This document shows positions 1 through 8,760 of a stretch of 12,094 nt of DNA, in pieces. The first letter of the stretch is position 1. Every line of letters starts with the position of its first letter. The position numbers were made by a program, and so were the translations under genes. The notes under the pieces are model-generated. The model saw only the letters and a program-made list of their open reading frames with translations. It was not told the DNA's origin and did no database searches. Location: assembly GCA_003024985.2 (NCBI GenBank), contig PXIH01S0007648.1; one strand, 5' to 3'. Source of the DNA: Euperipatoides rowelli (lineage: Eukaryota; Onychophora; Udeonychophora; Euonychophora; Peripatopsidae).

Positions 1-55
1 TTTTTTTTATTTGTCAAGCCCTCCATACTGCCATAATTTAGCTTTTGTAAAAAAA

Positions 56-424
56 ATGTTATTCCTTAATTTTATTCATTTCATTTTAATTTTTGAGATT
101 CTTTTATACTAATTAGTTATTCTATTAGTGGGGAAAAAATTAAGTCTCTGGCTTTATTTAAAAAAAAAAGATGATGTGCCTATTAAAAAACCAAAAAAAA
201 AAAACAAAAAAAAAGTACTCTCTTTTAAATGTTTTTTTTAAAAATAGATCTCACATGTTATTCCTTAATTTTGTTCATATTTTATTTTTGAGATTCTTAA
301 CACTAATTAGTTATTGTATTAGTGTGGAAAAAATTAAGTCGCAGGCTTTGTTTAAAAAAAAAAAAGATATTTAATGTGCCTATTAAAAAAAAAACACAAT
401 ATGTTTTTTTTTAAATAGATCTCA
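56..424. repeat. Tandem duplication, about 199-bp unit, two diverged copies
   Basis: Copy 1 (56-253) and copy 2 (255-424) both start atgttattccttaatttt. They share ttgagattctt, actaattagttatt, attagtg, ggaaaaaattaagtc, ggcttt and gtgcctattaaaaaa in order, and both end in aaatagatctca. They differ by substitutions and by homopolymer-length indels, which shorten copy 2. The duplication is therefore real and old enough to have diverged, unlike the exact duplication at 2767-2992. The short 67-residue reading frame across it at 171-374 is Lys/Phe-rich noise. Confidence 0.8.
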
Positions 425-1098
425 GAAATAATTATTATAATCAGGATTTATTCATAGATGTGCACCACATGCTGCCATTTACGGTATATGATTGTTTTCC
501 GTTACACAGCCAATCAAAGTGTCTGTAGAATTATTTACTGTAGATTATATCAAATTGAAGTGACCTTACTGGAGCTCGGTACCTTGTGCCTGTATACCTT
601 CCTCATAAACAGTCAAATATTTTTTTTTTTAATATTTACAATATTATTAGTTTGTATTGAAATTATAAATCATTTTCTTGGTCAGATGATAAGCATGTGC
701 GCTCATTTTCAAACACAGACAACTGGGAAAGCTCTTATGTGCTATACCCGCATTAAACAAACAAGGAAAACAAATAAAATTGTGCAACTCATTAAAGTCG
801 ACAAATTATAAATGTGTCATTAAAAATGATTTAAACTGCCCATATATTAAAGTTATATAACTACAGTACTGTAGCCTATGCGTTTACTAAAAATAAAAAT
901 ATATGAGAGAAAATTGAATGACCGATCTATCTCGGGGATAGGATGCACGTCTTTATAATAATGCCCGAGGTATATCGGCATCGGCCGTGAAGTGGTATAG
1001 GCTCAATTTGTATTTTGAACCGAATAAGCCCACAAACACTGTTGGAGGTTAAAGTTAAAGTAATGTATTCTATTCACACACATATAAATTTATGAAAT
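425..1098. other. Non-coding stretch, presumed CARMIL intron
   Basis: I see no supported gene. A 117-codon open frame (458-811, +) has no recognisable domain and reads like chance. A perfect 14-bp palindrome, CTACAGTACTGTAG, lies at 861-874. Around 920-1040 the DNA is more GC-rich (ctcggggatagg, cggcatcggccgtg) than its surroundings, which suggests an old inserted repeat with no visible ends. Confidence 0.5.
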
Positions 1099-1221
1099 AA
1101 GGGATAACCAATATCAAAATATGGGACATTTTAGCATTTCAACAACATTTGTCAGGGCAAGGGGACACTTCTATAAAATACGGTACAATCCTGTATTATA
1201 TGGGACATATGGAATCCCTAA
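1099..1221. repeat. Possible small inverted-repeat element (about 123 bp)
   Basis: The left edge reads AAGGGATAACCAATAT and the right edge, read on the minus strand, TTAGGGATTCCATAT. They pair after one or two small gaps. Both ends are followed inward by a TGGGACAT word in inverted arrangement (atgggacat at 1121-1129, and ATGTCCC on the minus strand near 1200-1206). The layout resembles a tiny non-autonomous DNA transposon with GGGA-rich ends, but no clean target duplication was found. Confidence 0.35.
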
Positions 1222-1588
1222 TCTACTATAATATCAGCCATTGCAATGATTTCTCACTACAACCAGTGATGCAAAACATTCTTGTCAAGCTCAATTTTCA
1301 TTTGCTTCTGCCATCTAGTGTAAATTAAGGAAGTAAAATAAAAAACAAAGTTCAGAATTACAATAGATCCATGGTCAACTACAGTATATAACAAAAGAAT
1401 ATGTAAAATAATATTTTTTGTACTTATGCTCCTATTTGCCAAATGGCTAAGTTTGGTAATTTTAAATAAATTGAAAAAATATTAAGTTTATATACAGTTG
1501 AATTCAATCATTTTTAATCATTTACAGTATTTACAATTAATAAATATTCAATTTTTTTTTTTTGACAGGGAAGAGGATAACTGGCTCA

Positions 1589-1626
1589 CATCTAAATATG
1601 TAAACATATGTTTACATATTTAGATG
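1589..1626. repeat. Perfect 38-bp palindrome
   Basis: Each base from 1589 to 1607 pairs with its partner from 1626 down to 1608. There is no spacer and no mismatch, and the centre is CATATG (1605-1610). The arms read CATCTAAATATGTAAACAT. The flanking pair 1588/1627 does not match. The palindrome lies 140 bases before the exon A acceptor, inside the presumed intron. It could extrude as a cruciform or fold into a 16-18 bp hairpin in the transcript. Confidence 0.9.
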
Positions 1627-1766
1627 AGAAAGAAAAAGATTAGAAATAAAAAGAATTTGAATATAAATTTCACTATAAATACAATAATATTTATTTTCTT
1701 TTTTTAATACTGCATAATTGTTTTTAGATGTGATGCTTAATTTACTTTATTTTTTCTTTCTTTCAG

Positions 1767-1879
1767 AATGTCAAAGAGCAGATAATGCAGGGGTGTATTG
1801 ACAAGAGTGTAATACCAAAGGATTTCATTGAGCACTGCATTGTGGAGAACGGGGGCGCTGACATCCTCAACAAAGTCAG
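1767..1879 (+). CDS. CARMIL: CARMIL internal exon A (helical dimerisation region)
   Basis: The exon follows a polypyrimidine acceptor (tttctttctttcag) and ends at the donor GTAAAG. It reads 37 codons plus two bases (AG) that complete a Ser codon across the intron. Residues VIPKDFIEHCIVENGGADIL and the NKV that follows resemble human CARMIL1 (IPRTFV, then about seven residues, then GIDILNKI) as I recall it, with the same spacing. CARMIL proteins are large cytoplasmic scaffolds that bind actin capping protein and slow its action at filament barbed ends. Their order is PH-like domain, leucine-rich repeats, helical dimerisation domain, capping-protein-binding region, then a Pro-rich tail. This exon falls late in the helical domain. 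The preceding exon should end near the human AENLCP motif and is not visible in 1-1766. The family call is strong; which paralogue is unknown. Confidence 0.88.
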
Positions 1880-2490
1880 GTAAAGATTGAATGGTATCAG
1901 CTGCACAAAATTATAAATAGATGGAAGAAAATGTCAAAAATAACTTTCTTATATATCAGTGTTATCCCATAATTAGATTTATTTTTATTTAATAGATGAA
2001 CAAATGTTATAGAACTAATTTTAGAAAATTTATAAACTCTTATTTAAAAAAATATATTTATACATTATGTCCTTATCAAACAAACTTTTAGTGCTCCTTT
2101 TTTAATGAAGTGAACTTTGACCTTTACTTAAATGTGTTTTCTTTTTATGGTATGTGTACTATTTCTAACTTTATTTTATATTCACTTCATGATTTGTAGA
2201 AAATGTTATTTTTAAATTCACCTCAAGAGATAAAATTAAGCTTTCATTTTTAGTTTATTTTAATTGAATATATTAATAAATAAATCAATTAGCATATTTT
2301 TTTTCTTCTTATAAATTATTTCTGTATGTTAAGGATTATTTTTTTTTTAATTTATTGGTACTGACACCTATGTTGATGGCTAAATAAATTTGGCACTATT
2401 TCCATTATCTAAAAGAATTACTTGCTCAGATTTCTTTTCTTCATTGCATTTTGGTTCCATCTGAATTAATTTGTGTTTATATATTTACAG
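1880..2490 (+). other. CARMIL intron between exons A and B
   Basis: This is a 611-base GT...AG intron, strongly AT-rich with T-runs (for example 2338-2348). I see no gene, repeat pair or mobile-element end in it. The phase-2 junction rebuilds a Ser codon. Confidence 0.8.
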
Positions 2491-2578
2491 TGAATTGAAC
2501 TTGGCTGTGGCTGCCTATGTCTCCGATAAAATCCTTGATGAAGTAATTGAATCCTTAACCAAAAGTTACAAAATATTA
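2491..2578 (+). CDS. CARMIL: CARMIL internal exon B (end of helical domain)
   Basis: The acceptor is atatttacag and the donor is GTGAGT. The first base (T) joins AG from the previous exon to make Ser. The next 29 codons read SELNLAVAAYVSDKILDEVI across the join, then ESLTKSYKIL. This matches human CARMIL1 ([20 protein letters not shown], then DALSHCHHKL) nearly residue for residue, and is the strongest homology in the window. The segment is an amphipathic helix at the C-terminal end of the dimerisation domain. The intron before it is 611 bases; the one after it is 3571 bases and contains a hAT-type transposon and a poly-A zone. The exon ends in phase 0. Confidence 0.92.
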
Positions 2579-2668
2579 GTGAGTATTAAATAGGAATTTT
2601 TGCTTCATTTATTTAAAGGTCAAATGTAACAAGATTTTATTATTATTGATTTTTCAAAGATTTTTACT

Positions 2669-3000
2669 AAAAAAAAAAAAAAAATTCATCAAAAAAAAAA
2701 ATAAAAAAACCACCCAAAAAAAAAAAATATAAACCAAAAAAAATAAAAAAAAAAAAAAAAAAAAAAATAAAATTTTTTTTTTTTTTTTTAAAAACCTTAA
2801 AACCCCAAAATGTAAACAAGGGAAAAAAAAAATTCATCAAAAAAAAAAGCTCAACAACCAAAAAAAAAAAATTCATCAAAAAAAAAAAAAATCATTNAAA
2901 AAAAAAAAAAATAAAATTTTTTTTTTTTTTTTTAAAAACCTTAAAACCCCAAAATGTAAACAAGGGAAAAAAAAAATTCATCAAAAAAAAAAAAAATCAT
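2669..3000. repeat. Poly-A/poly-T low-complexity zone with exact internal duplication
   Basis: A-runs of 10 to 23 bases are broken by ttcatc words. Segment 2767-2848 (ataaaa, 17 T, aaaaaccttaaaacccc, aaaatgtaaacaaggg, 10 A, ttcatc, 10 A) recurs at 2911-2992 exactly 144 bases later, with every homopolymer the same length. The word attcatc + 14 A + tcatt also occurs twice, at 2871-2896 (just before N2897) and 2976-3001. Identical homopolymer lengths are unlikely between old copies, so an unmerged contig overlap at N2897 is the likely cause. The Phe-rich minus-strand frame here (2667-2879) is an artefact of poly-A. Confidence 0.85.
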
Positions 3001-4521
3001 TTACAATTCAATTTTTAAAATATTTGTCTTTAACTCCTCCCCCATAAAACAACATTGTCTATTGTATACACTTGGGGAGATATTTTGTTATGTAGGTGTT
3101 GAGAAACAAATGGCGCATGCTATATTAAACTAGAATATTCGCTATCTTCATCAGCTAAAGGCTGAGGAGAAAGTGTGGAAAGTTTTTATATAATTGTCAA
3201 AAATATGCCTTAAGTTTAGTTTAGTTAGATATATAAAGTTAATTAAAATAAAATTAAAATATTAGGCAAGAGAGAGGGATAAAGAGTTTAGGACAGATTT
3301 AAAGCGAAGGCATGGCGCCGGTGAACATTGACTGACATCTTGGAAACTTCAAGAAAATTCAGGGAAGTTGAAATTTATATTAAAATGAATAATAATTATT
3401 ATTACTATTAACATTTAGATAATTGAATAAATATAAATTTATAAATAATCGATAGGTAAACTTATAAAATTTGCAATATACCGGAAATCAAAATATACAT
3501 AGTAGCAGCCTAAGGCAGCGGGAAGGAAAAAAAAAAAAAGGAATAAAAATAAAAACTAATTATGGATTATACTAAAAACTTTTTTTGGAAGTTTAGCTAA
3601 ATGTTGAAAATTATCAGTATATATTTTAATAACTGATTTTTCAGATTACAAAGGTTCCAAAGTTAGAGCTGGCTCACAACCGCCATGATTTTATGGGCAT
3701 AGCAGATAGGAAAAACATTACATTGAAAAATAAATTATTATTATTGTTGGATAGACACTTAAACATAAGGTAGCAAACTTTTTACCAGTTCAGAACAAGT
3801 ATTAATTATTCCTTTAAAATTAAATTAATCACATCCGAAAACAAGTTAGATCGCATGAGGTTGCGAAAAACAACACGAGGATGATGATAACGGTATCATG
3901 GCCTAGCAAAAATTAAAAAAAAAAAACACCAGCAGGAAGAAATAGGCTAGTATTTAGCAGGCCTACACAGAGTATGATACACCGTGTTTAGTACCAACTT
4001 GTATTAATAGCAACATTGGAATTATTCAATACTTCTTGTTCCAGTAATGGTTTTACACTAAAAAGAAAATGTATATATTTATTTTCTCAATCGAATACTT
4101 TAATATTAAATTACAAATTCAATTCTTATCTTACCTCCATGATATTTATTTATTATTTATAAACAGCAGCAGAGAATTATGGGTTTTTGTAAGTAAGGAA
4201 AAAATAACTTTTAGCTAGCTGAGAATATATGCTGTAATTAAACTTGAAAATTTTTCAAATAATTAAATGCAAATATATTGATCACTCAGTTGATTTTTTT
4301 AGAAGAAAAAATCTTTTTTCATCCTTATATTGTGATCTGTGAACACATTGTATTTTTTAAAGTACCATATACAGTATGTGATGGGAAATGAATGAATAAA
4401 TAGCAGAAATGAAATTTTCAATCACCAATAATCGGAAACATTTCTGCTCTGTGCAAACGTCATGATTCTTATTCCAAACTTGAGTACTAAGCTAAATGAG
4501 AAGAGCTGAGTCAGATTAATC
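3001..4521. other. Intronic, no supported gene
   Basis: This is the middle of the intron between exons B and C. It is mostly AT-rich DNA. There are slightly GC-richer patches near 3280-3370 (gaaggcatggcgccggtgaa) and 3505-3530, which may be old repeat fragments without visible ends. A 41-codon open stretch after an acceptor-like ttttcag (3645-3769) does not fit the phase of the next exon and is not called. Confidence 0.5.
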
Positions 4522-4529
4522 CATTAGAT
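4522..4529. repeat. Left target-site duplication of the hAT element
   Basis: CATTAGAT, identical to 5105-5112 on the other side of the element. Confidence 0.9.
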
Positions 4530-5104
4530 CAGCCATACTCAATCTGCGGCCCACGGGCCACATGTGGCCTTCCAAGATTTTACATGCATCCCGAAACGCA
4601 GTCATGAATTTAAATTTTTAAAATCTTGAAATTAGCGGCAACAATTGAATAACGGTTAAGCTGACACGGACAACACTTAAATTCTCACAAACTAACGTGG
4701 TAGCGCTCACATGGGTAATACTAGGATAAAACTATGCCCCTCCGTGATCAGTTTTTTAAAATACAGTTTTGTGCGCTAAAAGGTAAATTTAAATTATTTA
4801 GAATTCAAATAGCAAAATAATCATTTTACACTTTAAATTAGTTTCATGGACACACCCATTTCTAGTCTTGTTTAATTTTTTTTAAAAATTAATTATTGAA
4901 CTTAAGAAAAGTGTATATGCATGCGAAGTTCATAATTCTGTGCTTGCACAGGCTATTTTTTTTTGTAGCCATTTTTTTAAAAGAGCTTGTTTCATGTGAC
5001 ACCAACTGGTTGCCGACCGTTGATATATCATGTTACGGCCCGCTTGATGTTGCAAACAAATGTAGTGTATGTGGCCCAGGGGGAAAAAAAGTTGAGTATG
5101 GCTG
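4530..5104. mobile_element. Non-autonomous hAT-type DNA transposon, 575 bp
   Basis: The ends are perfect 13-bp inverted repeats: CAGCCATACTCAA (4530-4542) and TTGAGTATGGCTG (5092-5104). An identical 8-bp target duplication, CATTAGAT, lies immediately outside at 4522-4529 and 5105-5112. An 8-bp duplication plus a CAG...CTG end is the signature of the hAT superfamily. Just inside the left end lie CGGCCCACGGGCC and the 14-bp palindrome GGCCACATGTGGCC (4556-4569); the right end carries ATGTGGCCC (5069-5077). These are likely subterminal binding repeats for a transposase supplied elsewhere (inference). The interior is AT-rich with no transposase frame; the 72-residue open frame overlapping its right end (4896-5114) is chance. 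Confidence 0.9.
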
Positions 5105-5112
5105 CATTAGAT
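5105..5112. repeat. Right target-site duplication of the hAT element
   Basis: CATTAGAT, directly after the right terminal inverted repeat. The absence of changes argues for a fairly recent insertion. Confidence 0.9.
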
Positions 5113-6149
5113 GATTGATCAGTGTAGGAGACATGGAATTGAACTGTGCAGTCAACTTAGTTTTTTTCATGAGATATTCAATGCGGGATTGTGCTGTTTT
5201 TTGAATTAGAAGCTTCACTTAGCTTTTTTGTGAAGAGAAAAAATAATTTTCGACAGACAATCATCCTATCAAAGGATTAATCCATTTACATGGTTCCTCA
5301 TATTTTGCATTTCCATAATTAATTTATAATGATATATGCATCAGATAGTGATCAAGTCTGTAGCAGACATGATCTTTTCTTTTACTGTACATTGGAACAC
5401 CGTGACACTTTACAGGAAATATTATCATAAGCTTTTTTTGCCTATTAACAATCTCTTTTATAATCTTTTTATATTTTTGGCCTAGGAAGAATTTATTTAT
5501 CGCCAAATAAAGTAGAAGTATAACATCTCAATTCATTAGTACGGGACCATAACACAAGCCATGACAGTTGTCATGTTTTCAACTTAGCTTTTTTTTCTTG
5601 AAGGTTTCTCAATAATAATTTTAAACCATGTTATAAAGGATTATCAAAAATTGTATTATGTATTCTCTATTTTCGCAAGACTTTTACATGAGGCTATTAG
5701 AGACATGAAAAATAGTGACCATATGTACATGACTCCGCAATGTATTTATAACAAAACAAAGAAGATAGCCTACCCAGTAAGTAAATATTATTTAAATTCT
5801 TCCTAGAAAGTAAAATTCACCATAGGCTAAAAAATATTTCTAGACGAATAAGCAGAGAGATTGATAATAGACTTATTCTTTACAGTAAATATGACAAAGC
5901 AGAAAAATGTTTTAAATGTACGAGTGAAATAGTAGATCTTGTCTTCAATGCTTTTGATCCTCTCTGATGCAACATATGTAATATAATTATTATGAAAGTA
6001 CAAATTGCACTCAGTCGATTAATAGTCAATCTATTAGTTTTATCGCTTAAGTGAAAAATGGCAATGGCCAAACTAGTCTTATTCACAAATTCAAATTAAT
6101 TTTCTTGTCTTAATTGTTTTCTTTCCTTTTTTTTTTCTTTTCTGTAAAG
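5113..6149. other. Intronic, no supported gene
   Basis: This is the remainder of the intron between exons B and C. The minus-strand open frames at 5324-5506 and 5880-6086 show no motifs and look like chance. The final 35 bases form the strong pyrimidine tract of the exon C acceptor. Confidence 0.55.
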
Positions 6150-6272
6150 ATGGAGCACAGGAACAACAAAAATTCAGGAAATGGATTAAATCAGAGATCA
6201 AATTCCCTAGATTCAGATTCGAAAAAAGAATTCATCATAAATAAGGAAGATGCCGAGAAGCCAGATTCACCG
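6150..6272 (+). CDS. CARMIL: CARMIL internal exon C (Ser/Asn/Asp-rich linker)
   Basis: A long pyrimidine tract ends in tctgtaaag before the exon, and the donor is GTCAGT. The exon is exactly 41 codons, phase 0 at both ends, in frame with exon B. It begins MEHRNNKNSGNG; the Met is internal, not a start. It continues through RSNSLDSDSKKEF and ends EDAEKPDSP. Human CARMIL1 has a low-complexity, Glu/Lys-rich linker at this place (ADHFSRRG onward), so position and composition fit, but there is little direct identity. RSNS could be a basophilic kinase site (inference). Without splicing, the frame runs another 20 codons into the intron and stops. Being a multiple of three and phase-symmetric, the exon could be skipped without breaking the frame. 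I am less sure of it than of exons B and D. Confidence 0.65.
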
Positions 6273-6904
6273 GTCAGTTTTGATGTTGGTTTGCTAATTT
6301 ATTTGTTTTATAGGCTCTTGTTCTTGCATTTTTGATTGATAAAATAATTGTATCTATACAAAACAAAATATTTTTATTATTTTGCTGATCTCTAAAATAA
6401 ATTTATCATTTAATAACTGAAATTGGTTGCAAGAAAAAAAAAAGTTTCTAGTTCTTTAATTGGGCCAAATGATTTGTGGTAATATTATTTAGAATGTTGT
6501 AAATTTATTAATGAGGAATGCTAAAACTAATAGTTTTGCTTAATTAAAATTAGATATTGCCATTTTATTAGAATTTTGATAGTAGAAAGTTAATTCCTAT
6601 ATTTAGGGCTTACCGTACTATTTATAGTCAGAATCATGGGATGGTGTGAGTTTTAGAGACAATTTTTATGGGATGGCATCAAAGTTTAATAAAATAAATA
6701 ATTTGCAAATAACTCGCTCAGCCTCCTTTTGAGTAGTATCTGGAGATAAACATCCGCACGGACGGATTACTCCCAAAACTAAATGGTTTGGCAATCTTAT
6801 TTTTTTATTTACAGTCCTGACCTTCACCCAAGGCTGAACCTAATTTATAGTATACTAAGCAATAAATAAATAGGACCCAACCCTAATGATAATAAAGAGG
6901 TAGA
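6273..6904. other. Intronic; patch of old repeat DNA at 6600-6830
   Basis: No gene is supported. Within 6600-6830 the base composition rises in GC. The word ATGGGATGG occurs twice (6636-6644, 6668-6676), and ATCCG-cacgga-CGGAT forms a short hairpin near 6750. This patch lies just beyond the last readable reverse-transcriptase codons of the minus-strand retroelement. It could be its degraded 3' part or an unrelated insertion. Confidence 0.4.
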
Positions 6905-7869
6905 ATAAACCTGATTGATAATTTTTGAGGATTTTGACATTTCCATCAGCACAACTATTAACCAATTAACAGCTATATTTGAAGTAATCTATGCAGATAA
7001 GTTTACTAACTTTGGGAAAAAAACATTTTGAAGGGTGAGCTGCCAGATTGACGGATTGTAATTTCTTGCACAGAATCTGAAGAATTTTTAAATGTTCTTC
7101 TCTTTAGCTGAGTGAACTAGGATATCGTCCTGGTAACACAAGACAGTTCCCGAAGAAATCTCGTCTACCAACACCTTGTTCATCACCTTCTGGAATGTGT
7201 GGACGATGTTCTCGCTCCCTGAACCATCCTATTCATTTTATAGCACCCCCAGGGCAAGGTGAAACAATAGTGATCACGGACAGATTTATCAAGAACTATC
7301 TGATAATAACCATTGTTAAGGTCAATTTTTGAAAACACTTTTGACCCATTGAGTAGTCCGAGAATATTGACAATGTTATGTTGAGGATAGTCAATTGGTT
7401 TAGTTATTTTGTTATATGCATCAGATCAAGTACAACCCTAATGTCCCCCAATGGTTTTTTATACTAAAAGTGGTACATTGTAATCCGATTCCCCTCTAGA
7501 AATTATTCCTGCTTTTTCAAATTCATCCAACTTGGCCTTTATAGGACCAAGCATACTATGAGGGATTTTATATTGCCTATTGTAAATTGGCACATCTTAC
7601 GTAAATTTGGGTTTCANAGGAGTAAGGGAGCATCCCTTTAATTTGGTGACATCCTCCATCAACATGTCATCAAACATCCTCGTCATATCTCTAAACTTCT
7701 TCCTTGTACATCCGGACATCACACCAACATTCAGTTGATCAAATTTATTTTTTTGTTTTAATTTAGGGTCTATTTCATTGATTGTGTTGTTAAAAAAACT
7801 ATAATCATAATCTGTTGAAAATTTTGTATTATGATTGTGTTGGGATAATTGTAAAATTTTATCGGTCAT
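6905..7869 (-). pseudogene. Ty3/gypsy-type reverse transcriptase, broken and 3'-truncated
   Basis: Read on the minus strand, the canonical order of an LTR-retrotransposon RT can be followed. It starts with KPKFT, a stop, then DVPIYNRQYKIPHSMLG and DEFEKAGII (the PxxRxYRIP and GII motifs). Next come a decayed RVVLD segment, KVFSKIDLNNGYYQIVL (first catalytic Asp), LPWGCYKMNRMVQGA, and TFQKVMNKVLVDE. The second catalytic motif is YQDDILVHS, with YQDD at 7124-7135, followed by EHLKIL and HPSKCFFPK. Several frameshifts and in-frame stops break the frame, and an N (7617) sits in it. RNase H and integrase are not recognisable. It lies antisense inside a CARMIL intron and follows the protease segment. 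It is clearly non-functional; the family call to Ty3/gypsy is good, the clade unknown. Confidence 0.85.
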
Positions 7870-8459
7870 ATCTACATTTGCATTATGTGGTAACTGGTTT
7901 GATGTTGGAACCTAAATAAACAAAAATTGTGACTGAAGACATCTTCTATAAGGATTGACAATTTTGTCAATTTTGCTAATTTCCCCTTTGAAGCAATAGT
8001 TGAAGCAAGTTTAATGCTTCTAGTAAATTCAGCCTTTTTACCTCTTAATACAGAAGAACTTACCATTGAAATGGATGCACCTGTATCTATTAAGGCAGTG
8101 TAAGTAACACCCTGATAATTTATATCTATAAGTGGTAAAGAATTGTCAATAAAAAATTTTGCAAATATTTTCTTGCAATTTGTATTTATGTTGTTAATTG
8201 GTTTAACACTATGTTTATTATCCCCGATATTGGTTAAGATTTGCTTTATTGCCAGAGCTTGTTCAGCAAGACAAACTTTGTATTCTTTCTGTAAAAAAAA
8301 ATTGTTTAACTTAGGATTTGTTTGACCAGTGTCCATGTCTGGTTTTGTGCATAGGTTTGTTAAAGCCAAATCACTTTCCTGAGCCCGAACGTTTGTATTT
8401 AAATTGAACAAGGAGGTTTCTAGTTTAACGCCCCCATGCCTTCCATCAGACACAGGCAC
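7870..8459 (-). pseudogene. Retrotransposon aspartic protease segment
   Basis: An open stretch of 195 codons on the minus strand (8459-7872) contains the retropepsin signature: PLIDINYQGVTYTALIDTGA then SISMVSSSVL. The catalytic D-T-G-A-S is at 8073-8087, about residue 125. This enzyme would cleave the element's own polyprotein. About 100 residues of low-similarity linker precede the domain. The frame ends shortly after HNFCLF by a frameshift: the downstream reading (VPTSNQLPHNANVDM) continues in the frame of the next segment. The Met at 8459 is not a true start, because related coding sense continues upstream in another frame (8460-8760). It is part of a decayed gag-pol. Confidence 0.82.
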
Positions 8460-8760
8460 TGAACACTCTTACTATCCTTCACCTTTGTTGCATGCCAACA
8501 ATCCTGAAATGAGTGTCATATTTTTTACAATATAAATAAAATATTTTTGGTTTTGTAGTATTGCCCGACTTTTTCAAGTGGGTAGGAGTTTGATCTCCAA
8601 CAGTACTATTTTTGTATCATTTATAGAACAATTTGTGCACAAACTTACCAGACTACTTTGACCACTTTCTACAGGATTTACACTATACAGTTTGGTTGAT
8701 TTTCTTGGGTTATAACAGATGGTAATGTTTCTGAATTTTAAATCGCTAGATGGCAAACTA
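8460..8760 (-). pseudogene. Probable gag C-terminus / nucleocapsid remnant
   Basis: On the minus strand directly upstream of the protease, coding sense can be followed in shifting frames. It runs from SLPSSDLKFRNITICYNPRK, through CTNCSINDTK and STVGDQTPTHLKKSG, to IFYLYCKKYDTHF, then after a frameshift CWHATKVKDSKSVQC. Spaced Cys and His residues (YCKKYDTHF...CW) resemble a damaged CCHC zinc knuckle, the usual RNA-binding motif at the end of gag. One expected Cys reads Tyr. Its place just before the protease supports this reading. The sequence alone does not prove it. Confidence 0.5.

Noticed and set aside
572-583. GAGCTCGGTACC, identical to a common cloning-vector polylinker segment
   Set aside because: Bases on both sides do not continue the vector sequence. 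Two adjacent 6-bp palindromes can arise by chance, so contamination is not supported.
458-811. 117-codon open frame on the + strand
   Set aside because: No domain or motif beyond a short hydrophobic stretch encoded by T-runs. It has no splice context and lies in presumed intron, so a chance frame is the simpler reading.
1569-1599. Possible small exon after ttttttttttttgacag, ending at a GTAAAC donor-like site
   Set aside because: The reading (EEDNWLTSKY) has no match to the CARMIL residues expected before exon A, and the donor falls inside the 38-bp palindrome.
2667-2879. 70-codon Phe-rich frame on the minus strand
   Set aside because: It is the translation of poly-A tracts in a probable assembly artefact.
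3645-3769. 41-codon open stretch (starts ITKVPKLELAHNRHDF) between ttttcag and a GTAGCA donor
   Set aside because: It would end in phase 2, while exon C begins in phase 0, so the frame would break. The donor is weak and there is no clear CARMIL similarity.
4896-5114. 72-codon frame on the + strand
   Set aside because: It spans the right part and end of the hAT-type element, and no transposase motif is visible.
5880-6086. 68-codon frame on the minus strand
   Set aside because: No motif, antisense in an intron, and composition no different from the surroundings.
8143-8325. 60-codon frame on the + strand
   Set aside because: It is the antisense shadow of the protease segment.
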